From: Saprospiraceae bacterium
Lineage (GTDB): Bacteria; Bacteroidota; Bacteroidia; Chitinophagales; Saprospiraceae
Length of the DNA: 6,640 nucleotides
Assembly: GCA_023299965.1 (NCBI GenBank)
Contig: JALZVN010000287.1
Coordinates: 1-6,640 of the forward strand
Reading direction: 5' to 3'
In this document: positions 1 to 5,411 of the stretch, piece after piece
Layout of the letters: each line of letters begins with the position of its first letter
How positions within the stretch are numbered: position 1 is the first letter of the stretch
The notes under the pieces: generated by a model
Databases searched by the model: none
What the model was told of the DNA's origin: nothing
The model's input: only the letters and a program-made list of their open reading frames with translations
Translations under genes and position numbers: made by a program

Positions 1-87
1 ATTATCATTTGCCCAAGACTGGGACAAAAGCACTAAAGGCGAAATTGTACCTAGTATAAAAGTAATAATTGTAAAAAAATTCTTCAT
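1..87 (-). CDS. 5' end of a gene for a probable exported protein (runs off the left edge)
   Basis: Reading the minus strand leftwards from an ATG at 87-85 gives 29 uninterrupted codons to the edge of the window. The peptide starts M-K-N, then has a long hydrophobic stretch (about residues 4-21, rich in F, I, T and L), then a polar segment S-Q-S-W-A-N-D-N. This is the layout of a Sec signal peptide: short positive N-terminus, hydrophobic core, and a possible cleavage site after Ser-Trp-Ala. It could instead be the first transmembrane helix of a membrane protein. The start is preceded by A/T-rich sequence (runs of T and A on the coding strand) with no Shine-Dalgarno motif, as is usual in Bacteroidota. 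The mature domain lies outside the window, so no function can be given. It is too short to be certain, but reading frame, start context and signal-like composition agree. Confidence 0.6.
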   Translation of the reverse strand, partial: MKNFFTIITFILGTISPLVLLSQSWANDN

Positions 88-143
88 AATTTAAAAAAAA
101 ATTTAAGTTTTAAAAGTCATGACTACTGCCATGTTAATGGGTT

Positions 144-168
144 ATGTATATTCAATCATTGAATACAT
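144..168. repeat. Short inverted repeat upstream of the left-edge gene
   Basis: TATTCAA (149-155) and TTGAATA (159-165) are perfect 7-base inverted repeats around the spacer TCA. Pairing continues outward as ATG/CAT (144-146 with 166-168) with a two-base bulge. It lies about 60 bases upstream of the start of the minus-strand gene at 87, a position suitable for an operator or a leader hairpin. In such A/T-rich DNA a dyad of this size could also be chance. Confidence 0.35.
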
Positions 169-368
169 CTAATGTATGTACTAAATAAAAAGGGATAGAG
201 GAGTGGGGATTAATGATTGTTCAGTATTTTTTTTTTGATGTAACCAGGTTCTTATTTGTTACTTAGGAGTTTGATCAAAATTTATACGTTACCTGACAGG
301 TGTTAGATGTTGTTCTATTCTAAAATGAAGCGACATCATGTTAGAATTATGTGTTGTGTTTACAATTA

Positions 369-400
369 CAAATCTAGGCTATTTTAATGTCTATTACCAA
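369..400 (-). promoter_or_regulatory. Candidate Bacteroidota-type promoter reading left
   Basis: On the minus strand, TAGATTTG (376-369) matches the primary-sigma -7 consensus of Bacteroidota (TAnnTTTG). A TTG lies 21 bases upstream (400-398), as expected for the -33 element. It would drive the gene starting at 87, leaving a leader of roughly 275 bases that includes the dyad at 144-168. The match rests on few fixed bases and is a suggestion only. Confidence 0.25.
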
Positions 401-434
401 TATAAATAGATATTTTTCGAATATAATATAGAGT

Positions 435-477
435 CATGCGATATATACCCTATTTGGGGTATAGGCATATTCGCATG
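435..477. repeat. Strong composite inverted repeat (two stacked 7-base stems)
   Basis: The outer arms CATGCGA (435-441) and TCGCATG (471-477) pair perfectly. Inside, TATACCC (444-450) and GGGTATA (457-463) pair perfectly around a six-base loop TATTTG. Two bases on the left and seven on the right form the internal loop between the stems. A T5 tract follows at 491-495, too far away for a canonical terminator. The structure could be a regulatory hairpin in a leader, a double operator, or part of a small RNA. No coding frame explains it. Confidence 0.6.
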
Positions 478-597
478 GTTATAGCTTGTGTTTTTGTAAC
501 CTCAACAAACGCTTAAGCTTGTCCGTCAATTGCATTTTGTATCAGTGAAAAAATAATAACCATTCCAAATTCTAATAAGTTTTTTAGGGGCGTCCAC

Positions 598-634
598 AAT
601 TTTCATTTTGCAAAAAAAAAGCAAAATGAAAATT
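598..634. repeat. Perfect 14-bp inverted repeat with an A9 loop
   Basis: AATTTTCATTTTGC (598-611) is exactly inverted as GCAAAATGAAAATT (621-634), separated by nine A. It is the first of three hairpins in the structured element at 591-728. The sequence beyond the arms also shows weak inverted resemblance (GTGGACGCCC on one side, ACGGTCGGGC on the other), suggesting an older, longer palindrome. Confidence 0.7.
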
Positions 635-703
635 ACGGTCGGGCTCTGCGAGACTACGTTGTCACTTCGGTGCTTCGCACATCTCCCGATGGTCGATTCT
701 CTC

Positions 704-728
704 CGATCCCTTAGCCAGGATCGTTTTT
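704..728 (+). terminator. Possible plus-strand intrinsic terminator at the end of the REP-like element
   Basis: A perfect 6-bp stem CGATCC (704-709) / GGATCG (718-723) with the 8-base loop CTTAGCCA is followed directly by five T (724-728). The shape fits a weak Rho-independent terminator reading right. No plus-strand gene lies upstream in the window, so it may simply be one hairpin of the repeat element. If active, it would insulate the gene starting at 814 from upstream transcription. Confidence 0.35.
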
Positions 729-813
729 GATTGGATATTGTAAAATTGGCAAATAGAATTTTCATAAATTGTAGACGGATTGATGAATTTAAAATTGAAA
801 TAAAAAAATACAA

Positions 814-1284
814 ATGAAAGAGTTATTATTGACCATTAGCCTATCTATTGTTTCTGTATTCCAATTTGGGAGTAATGATATTGAACTATACACCTATTGG
901 AAAACTGGAGATACTCAAAAAATTACCATCGAAGAAGGTTTTATAAATTACGAAGGAGATAAAGTTGTAAAAAAGGATGTGTCTACAACTACTGTAAATG
1001 TCTCAGTCCTTGAGCAGACCGATACGACCTATACCATAGAATGGGGTTTCTCAAACTATGTTGAAGAAAAAGTAAATATTGAAGAGGAGGAAGAAGATGA
1101 AATAGATAAAAGAATCGAGGATATGTTTGATAATGTCACCCTCCGGTATCAAACTAATGAATATGGAGAAATACTAAGGATACTGAATATTGATGAGATT
1201 ATTAATGCCGTGGGGGATAGTATGGATATTTTTATCAAAGAAGAAATGCCGGATTTGGGTAAAGACGCTGAAATGTTTTCATAG
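814..1284 (+). CDS. N-terminal half of the interrupted gene: exported hypothetical protein, 156 aa
   Basis: The start is an ATG preceded by the A-rich stretch AAATAAAAAAATACAA, with no Shine-Dalgarno motif. Residues 1-20 (M-K-E, then a hydrophobic core from about 4 to 17, then polar) look like a Sec signal peptide; there is no lipobox cysteine, so it is not an obvious lipoprotein. The rest is rich in alternating polar and hydrophobic stretches typical of beta strands (for example around Y72-W77 and L110-Y117), broken by a very acidic patch at residues 90-96 (E, with one D). The frame ends at an amber codon, and the frame after it continues without a gap, so this product is probably truncated. 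No enzyme motif is visible. A truncated exported protein could still be made. Confidence 0.6.
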   Translation: MKELLLTISLSIVSVFQFGSNDIELYTYWKTGDTQKITIEEGFINYEGDKVVKKDVSTTTVNVSVLEQTDTTYTIEWGFSNYVEEKVNIEEEEEDEIDKRIEDMFDNVTLRYQTNEYGEILRILNIDEIINAVGDSMDIFIKEEMPDLGKDAEMFS

Positions 1285-1287
1285 TTG

Positions 1288-1749
1288 ATGAAAAGTATTT
1301 ACACCTCTGAGAGTTTTAAGGACGAGATGGTTAGGGATATTTATAATTACCATTATTATTTCGGAAATATAATGGTCCAAGATACTTTGGTGAATTATAC
1401 CGATGCAATGGAAAATAAACTAGGAGGGAGTTCGATTCCAGTAGACGGGACAGTTAGTATCAAAACAAATATGGAGGCGGGAGTGATTATGATAAATGAC
1501 ACGAAGAAAGTGGATAAAGACAGGATGAATGCAGTTATACAGGAAGCTGGCAAAATGTTAAAAGGAAAAAATAAAAAGAAACTAAAAAACGGATTACATC
1601 AAAACGGAATTTCCATCGATGAAATCGAAAACTATACCTACGATTTTGAATATGGATGGTTGAAATATTATGAGAAAAATAGGATTACCAGAGCTAGCAA
1701 TTCTAATAATAGACAAGAGCGTTTTATTATTATGAGGGAGGTGGAGTAA
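1288..1749 (+). CDS. C-terminal half of the interrupted gene, about 153 aa
   Basis: This frame continues directly from the frame before the TAG. An ATG sits four bases after the stop (1288-1290), with a TTG at 1285, so reinitiation is possible, although no ribosome-binding signal is seen. The product starts M-K-S-I-Y-T without any signal sequence, which does not suit a protein whose first half is exported. It has a Tyr-rich segment near the start (N-Y-H-Y-Y-F), a Gly/Ser/Pro turn region (L-G-G-S-S-I-P-V-D-G-T-V), a Lys-rich stretch in the second half (G-K-N-K-K-K-L-K) and a basic end. The sequence has no recognisable catalytic motif. It most likely represents the severed second half of the upstream protein rather than an independent gene. 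Confidence 0.5.
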   Translation: MKSIYTSESFKDEMVRDIYNYHYYFGNIMVQDTLVNYTDAMENKLGGSSIPVDGTVSIKTNMEAGVIMINDTKKVDKDRMNAVIQEAGKMLKGKNKKKLKNGLHQNGISIDEIENYTYDFEYGWLKYYEKNRITRASNSNNRQERFIIMREVE

Positions 1750-1779
1750 GGTTATTTAAGTATTGATCAGATATTTTAT

Positions 1780-1816
1780 TATCACTAATTGGTTCATAAT
1801 TCAATATATAGTGATA
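1780..1816. repeat. Inverted repeat just downstream of the interrupted gene
   Basis: TATCACTA (1780-1787) is perfectly inverted as TAGTGATA (1809-1816) across 21 bases, and the inner ATTG/CAAT (1788-1791 with 1802-1805) extends it with a three-base bulge. It starts 31 bases after the stop codon. No T tract follows, so it is not a canonical terminator; it may stabilise the 3' end of the transcript or bind a protein. Confidence 0.4.
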
Positions 1817-1880
1817 GTGCAACTTTTAGAAGTGTAAGCCATTAAGAGTACAGCCCTGGACGAACATTCTGCTTGTATCT

Positions 1881-1947
1881 TTGAACAAAATTGATTTAGT
1901 CGATGTTCACCACATCGATTTGATAAATTCGTAATTGAAATGTTCAA
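1881..1947. repeat. Nested inverted repeats in the gap between converging genes
   Basis: TCGATGT (1900-1906) pairs with ACATCGA (1912-1918) around a five-base loop. This hairpin is enclosed by TTGAACA (1881-1887) and TGTTCAA (1941-1947), a second perfect 7-base pairing. The remaining gap (1750-1956) contains no gene that I can support. Nested pairing could mean a structured 3' UTR or a small RNA, but chance is possible in this A/T-rich DNA. Confidence 0.35.
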
Positions 1948-1956
1948 TAAATCTTC

Positions 1957-1988
1957 AAAAAAAGACGCTCCGAAGGAGCATCTTTTTT
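1957..1988. terminator. Bidirectional Rho-independent terminator
   Basis: GCTCC (1967-1971) and GGAGC (1975-1979) form a tight stem around the loop GAA. After one mismatch the pairing resumes as GA/TC and continues into an A tract on the left (1957-1963) and a T tract on the right (1983-1988). Each strand therefore has a hairpin followed by a run of U. It lies about 40 bases beyond the end of the minus-strand methionine/threonine operon and about 210 bases beyond the plus-strand interrupted gene, and would end transcripts from both. Confidence 0.85.
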
Positions 1989-2030
1989 CTCTCTATATGA
2001 TTGACTAGGATGTCTCCTTTAATGTCTAGA

Positions 2031-5000
2031 TTAAGCTAATCTCATCACATCCGAATAAACTCCACGTGCTGTTACAACTGGGCCTGCACCTTTGCCTTGA
2101 ATAATGATAGGTTGGTTCTGGTAACTTTCTGTAAAGACTTCAAAGTAGTTGTCTGCATTCTTAATATTTGCTAACGGATCTGATTTATTGACCTTTAAAA
2201 GTTTGACAGAAAGTGTTTCTTTATTCACATTTAATTCAGCGACATATCTTAGCACTTCCTCATCTTTCATTGATTTTTTTATTGCAGCATAATGACTGTC
2301 TAATTCCTCCTTATTCAAGTTAAAATGATCAATCGAATCCAGGGTTCTTAAGGACGGCGGTATTAGGTTTTCTACCACTACATCATCGAGGTTCGCTTTA
2401 AAGCCTATTTCTCTTGCAAGTATCACTAGTTTTTTTGCTACATCCATTCCAGATAAATCTATTCTGGGATCTGGTTCTGCATATCCCAAATCTATTGCTT
2501 TATTGATATGCTTACTTATCTCTTTTTTGTCGAAAGAATACTGGTTAAATATATAACTGAGAGATCCACTAAACACTCCACGAATCTTGTAAACAGAATC
2601 TGATGCTTGGTGTAGTGTTTTTAATAAATTGATAATGGGTAAACCTGCCCCCACATTTGTTTCGTAATGAAATTTTCTTCCTTTAGACTTTATTGCCTTT
2701 CTCAATTTATCATATGTTGCAATACTTCCAGAGTTGTTCGTTTTATTTGAAGCTACAATGTCAAAGTTATTTTGAATAAATGTTTCATATTGATCGCTTA
2801 CTTTTTGAGAAGCAGAATTGTCTACGATTACCACATTGTTTAAGTGCAAATTTTGAATGATCTCTATCAGCTCTTTGAAAGATTTGTATTGAATACCACT
2901 TTCTAGCTTTTCTTGCCAATTCGATTGAATACCTCTTGGGTTTATTAAATATTTTTGAGAGTCGCAGACACCAATGATGTTGATTTTAACTCTTCTGTTC
3001 TGTACGATTTCATCAGAGGTATTTATGACTTGGTTGATAAATTCAGATCCCACTTTACCTTTACCTATAGAGAAAACATGAAGTGTTTTTACTGTTCCAT
3101 AAACTTCATTATGTACAAGTTGTACTGCTTTTTGGAGATTTTTATTATCGATGACCAATGAAATGTTATTTCCAGATATACTATTACTTATTAGGTGCAT
3201 CCATATCCTATTTTTTCTTAAAGTAGAAATGGCTTTTTCCAATGAGAAATTGTGTCTGCCGATAATGGCAACTATGCCTACCTTTGAATTTGTTGTTATT
3301 GAAGTGATAAATCCTGCACTAAGTTCTTGTGTAAATTCATTACGTAGAGCAAGTTCGGTCTCCAATGCATCATGAGAGGAAACAACAAATCCAATTCCAT
3401 TTTCAGTAGACGCTTGAGAAATCATTTTGATATTAATGTTTTTAGATCTTAATGCAGTGAAAATCCTAGCATCGATACCTATGTTTTCTTTTAACCTATT
3501 TCCTTCAATGGTGACCAATGCAACATCATCAATGCAAGTCACTGCTTTGATGCCTTTCTCTCCACCTGACTGATTAATCGTTGTTCCTTTTTTAGATGGA
3601 TGATTAATCGAACGAATCAACAATGGAATATTTGATTTCTTAAGCGGTAGTATTGTTTTTGGATGGAGGAGCCCCATACCAAAACTTGCCAATTCATTAG
3701 CTTCGATATAGTTCATATTCTCTATTTTTATAGCACTATATACCGTTGAAGGGTCAGCGCTGTAAATCCCATCAATGTCAGTCCAGTTCTGAACTACAGA
3801 GGCATTTAGAAAGCTCGCAAATAAGGATGCACTATAGTTACTTCCATTTCTACCCAATGTAACAGAGTCCCCCATGTGATTACGAGCTATAAAACCTGTG
3901 ATTACAGGTATTGAATCAATATCAATGGTGTCGAATTTTTTCAATGTTGCTTTTTTGCTTTGTAATACATTTACTTCATATTTTCCTTTGATTTTATCAC
4001 AAAATATGCATTCTCTAGCGTCTATCATTTCTGATGCGTAATTATGTCTTTTTAAGAGTTGTGAAATAATTTTTGCTGATATCAATTCGCCAAATACAAG
4101 GACTTTTGCTTTCACAAATCCTGATTTCAATCGCAGGGTCTTTATGGCGTTCAGCACTATCTTGAGGTCATTTATTTCGGTTTTGATTTCTATATCTTCA
4201 TGGTCTTGTAAGGAATAAGTGACAAACTCTTCAAGCTGAATTGTGAAGTCCAATCCTTTATGAGCTAAATGATATAAGCCGATTAATTTATCGGTTGTAT
4301 TTCCTCTAGCGGAAACGACAAGTGCCAAAGGTTTTTTTTCATATTCTTCCTTGATGATATTTAGAAAGTTATCTAGTTGTTTTTTTCCATAAAGAGAAGT
4401 CCCTCCAAATTTAAGGACTGCTCTTCTTTTAGAATTAGTAGAAGTGTTTTTTTGAAACTTGAGTATACAATCCGTTATCTTCTCATGTTCCATTAGAAAT
4501 CCATCGTGGCCATATTCAGAATCTATTTCATTAAATATTGCATTTGGCAAGTGATTCGCCAGGAATTTTTGAGACTGAATTGGGACTAATAAATCAGAAG
4601 TGAAGCCAATAATCAAAGTATGGATACTGATTTTTTGTAAGGCATTTACTTCTCCTCCTCTTTTTCTTCCAATGTTGTGAGAGTCAATACTTTTAGTAAG
4701 AAAATATAAACATAAGGAGTCAAACCGTTCACTAAATTTGTTACTCTGATAATTCATATAACTAGATGCCTTATAGCCATCTAGATTATTTTTTTTATCC
4801 GTTTGATCTTTGATTAATATCTCACTCGTTCTATAGGTGAGTAAACCTAATGCGCGAGCAGCTCTCAATCCAGCACGTCCCTCGCCTTTGTTGCCAAAAG
4901 TTGCATCTGCTTGTAATGCCATCCTTTGCGCTTCATGCACCGCAATGCCCCATGCAGATTCCTTGGCACTTGAAGCAAGGAGTACCATGTGCTCAACTTG

Positions 5001-5411
5001 ACCTATAAAACTATATGAAAACTCTAATGCTTGATATCCACCGAAAGATCCCCCTATGATGGTGTGAATAGAATCAATATCAAGATGCTGGGCTAATTTT
5101 AAATATGCTTGTGTAAAATCTCTGATGGTAAATTGGGGAAAGCTGGAATCAATCGGATGTGTTGAGCCATATGGAGATCCAATACAGTTGGCACAAATAA
5201 TAAAATACTCATTTGGATCAAATAGTTTATCTTTTCCGAATATACCTGGCCACCATGACAAGACATCTGAGTTCCCAGATATGGCATGAAAAACCCAAAC
5301 TATGTTTGATTTATCTTGATTCATTTCGCCGAAAGTCTGAAAAGCAATTTCTATATTGGCTATACGTTCTTCTGATTCTAGCAGAAGTTCTTTTATTTTA
5401 AACTTGTTCAT
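2031..5411 (-). CDS. thrA: Trifunctional homoserine O-acyltransferase / aspartate kinase / homoserine dehydrogenase (MetX-ThrA fusion)
   Basis: A single 1126-residue cytoplasmic enzyme. Residues 1-318 (5411-4458) are MetX, an alpha/beta hydrolase-fold homoserine O-acyltransferase: nucleophile Ser122 in GGSFGG, probable Asp273 (S-D-L-L-V-P-I), His302 in Y-G-H-D-G-F-L. Residues 331-612 are aspartate kinase: KFGGTS 334-339, GRNGSNYSAS 520-529, WTDIDGIYSADP 543-554, HPKT 583-586. Two ACT domains follow (about 622-690 and 708-775). Residues 777-1126 are homoserine dehydrogenase: nucleotide-binding GKGKVG 783-788, SNK 888-890, NVGAGLP 919-925, EPDPRIDLSG 979-988, with D990 and K994 matching the catalytic Asp and Lys of the family. 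The AK-ACT-HSD order is that of E. coli ThrA, which is threonine-inhibited; MetX is added at the N-terminus through a short polar linker (about 319-330). It phosphorylates aspartate, makes homoserine, and acylates homoserine for methionine synthesis. The ATG start overlaps the preceding stop codon. All catalytic motifs seem intact; acetyl versus succinyl donor is not decided by sequence here. Confidence 0.93.
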   Translation of the reverse strand: MNKFKIKELLLESEERIANIEIAFQTFGEMNQDKSNIVWVFHAISGNSDVLSWWPGIFGKDKLFDPNEYFIICANCIGSPYGSTHPIDSSFPQFTIRDFTQAYLKLAQHLDIDSIHTIIGGSFGGYQALEFSYSFIGQVEHMVLLASSAKESAWGIAVHEAQRMALQADATFGNKGEGRAGLRAARALGLLTYRTSEILIKDQTDKKNNLDGYKASSYMNYQSNKFSERFDSLCLYFLTKSIDSHNIGRKRGGEVNALQKISIHTLIIGFTSDLLVPIQSQKFLANHLPNAIFNEIDSEYGHDGFLMEHEKITDCILKFQKNTSTNSKRRAVLKFGGTSLYGKKQLDNFLNIIKEEYEKKPLALVVSARGNTTDKLIGLYHLAHKGLDFTIQLEEFVTYSLQDHEDIEIKTEINDLKIVLNAIKTLRLKSGFVKAKVLVFGELISAKIISQLLKRHNYASEMIDARECIFCDKIKGKYEVNVLQSKKATLKKFDTIDIDSIPVITGFIARNHMGDSVTLGRNGSNYSASLFASFLNASVVQNWTDIDGIYSADPSTVYSAIKIENMNYIEANELASFGMGLLHPKTILPLKKSNIPLLIRSINHPSKKGTTINQSGGEKGIKAVTCIDDVALVTIEGNRLKENIGIDARIFTALRSKNINIKMISQASTENGIGFVVSSHDALETELALRNEFTQELSAGFITSITTNSKVGIVAIIGRHNFSLEKAISTLRKNRIWMHLISNSISGNNISLVIDNKNLQKAVQLVHNEVYGTVKTLHVFSIGKGKVGSEFINQVINTSDEIVQNRRVKINIIGVCDSQKYLINPRGIQSNWQEKLESGIQYKSFKELIEIIQNLHLNNVVIVDNSASQKVSDQYETFIQNNFDIVASNKTNNSGSIATYDKLRKAIKSKGRKFHYETNVGAGLPIINLLKTLHQASDSVYKIRGVFSGSLSYIFNQYSFDKKEISKHINKAIDLGYAEPDPRIDLSGMDVAKKLVILAREIGFKANLDDVVVENLIPPSLRTLDSIDHFNLNKEELDSHYAAIKKSMKDEEVLRYVAELNVNKETLSVKLLKVNKSDPLANIKNADNYFEVFTESYQNQPIIIQGKGAGPVVTARGVYSDVMRLA
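5408..5411 (-). promoter_or_regulatory. ATGA start/stop overlap coupling the two methionine genes
   Basis: On the minus strand the bases ATGA contain the ATG start of the trifunctional gene (5411-5409) and the TGA stop of the sulfhydrylase gene (5410-5408). This arrangement is a classic sign of translational coupling and fixes the start of the fusion protein. It also argues for near-equal production of the enzyme making acylhomoserine and the enzyme using it. Confidence 0.8.

Larger units (their letters stand above)
88..520. other. Gene-free intergenic region
   Basis: I find no convincing gene on either strand here; the only open frames are very short (for example a 23-codon frame from the ATG at 338) and unsupported. 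The region is strongly A/T-rich and includes a run of ten T at 227-236. It contains a small dyad at 144-168, a possible minus-strand promoter at 369-400 and a strong composite dyad at 435-477, each listed separately. It lies between two divergently read genes, so it should hold promoters for both. Confidence 0.6.
591..728. repeat. REP-like palindromic element of three hairpins
   Basis: Three hairpins lie in tandem: the 14-bp stem at 598-634; an imperfect palindrome at 639-689; and CGATCC/GGATCG at 704-723 followed by T5. The central one pairs TCGGG (639-643) with CCCGA (685-689) and TGCGA (647-651) with TCGCA (675-679). Its tip can form CAC-TTCG-GTG (663-672) or, alternatively, GTGC-TTC-GCAC (670-680). 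The block is clearly more G/C-rich than its flanks, as expected of an inserted repetitive extragenic palindrome. Comparable GC-rich palindromes between genes are known in several bacterial groups, where some are moved by RAYT (REP-associated) transposases. I infer that family by structure only; copy number cannot be judged from one window. Confidence 0.5.
814..1749 (+). pseudogene. Exported-protein gene interrupted by an in-frame TAG
   Basis: The open frames 814-1281 and 1285-1746 lie in the same reading frame and are separated only by the TAG at 1282-1284. Read through, they form one protein of about 311 residues with a signal peptide at its N-terminus; the second half has no signal of its own. 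Both halves have similar base composition and the same character: many acidic, Lys, Asn and Tyr residues, suggesting a beta-rich extracellular protein. The simplest explanation is a nonsense substitution, for instance CAG (Gln) to TAG. Readthrough or a sequencing error are alternatives. The operon on the right uses TAA and TGA as stops with no internal TAG, so genetic-code reassignment is unlikely. I do not recognise the family with certainty; it resembles the many uncharacterised secreted proteins of Bacteroidota. Confidence 0.7.

Noticed and set aside
338..409. A 23-codon plus-strand small open frame starting at ATG 338
   Set aside because: It is of a length expected by chance, has no ribosome-binding signal or conserved composition, and overlaps the candidate minus-strand promoter.
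526..813. A 95-codon minus-strand open frame
   Set aside because: It runs through the hairpin cluster at 591-728 and its protein is a product of palindromic repeat DNA, with no coherent domain and no plausible start context.
1282..1284. TAG recoded as an amino acid, as in some phages
   Set aside because: The window carries housekeeping metabolic genes with ordinary TAA and TGA stops and no other in-frame TAG, so a reassigned code is unlikely; a nonsense change is simpler.
2955..3375. Two plus-strand open frames of 68 and 74 codons
   Set aside because: They lie fully inside, and antisense to, the homoserine dehydrogenase and ACT parts of the fusion gene and show no recognisable protein features.
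4420..4460. A possible gene boundary between metX and thrA parts
   Set aside because: The linker is open in one frame with no stop. Although short A/T-rich stretches are present, no start signal at the kinase domain is needed, so a fusion is the better reading.
5099..5401. Short open frames on both strands (62 codons each)
   Set aside because: They overlap the well-supported MetX part of the fusion gene in other frames and are shadows of it.
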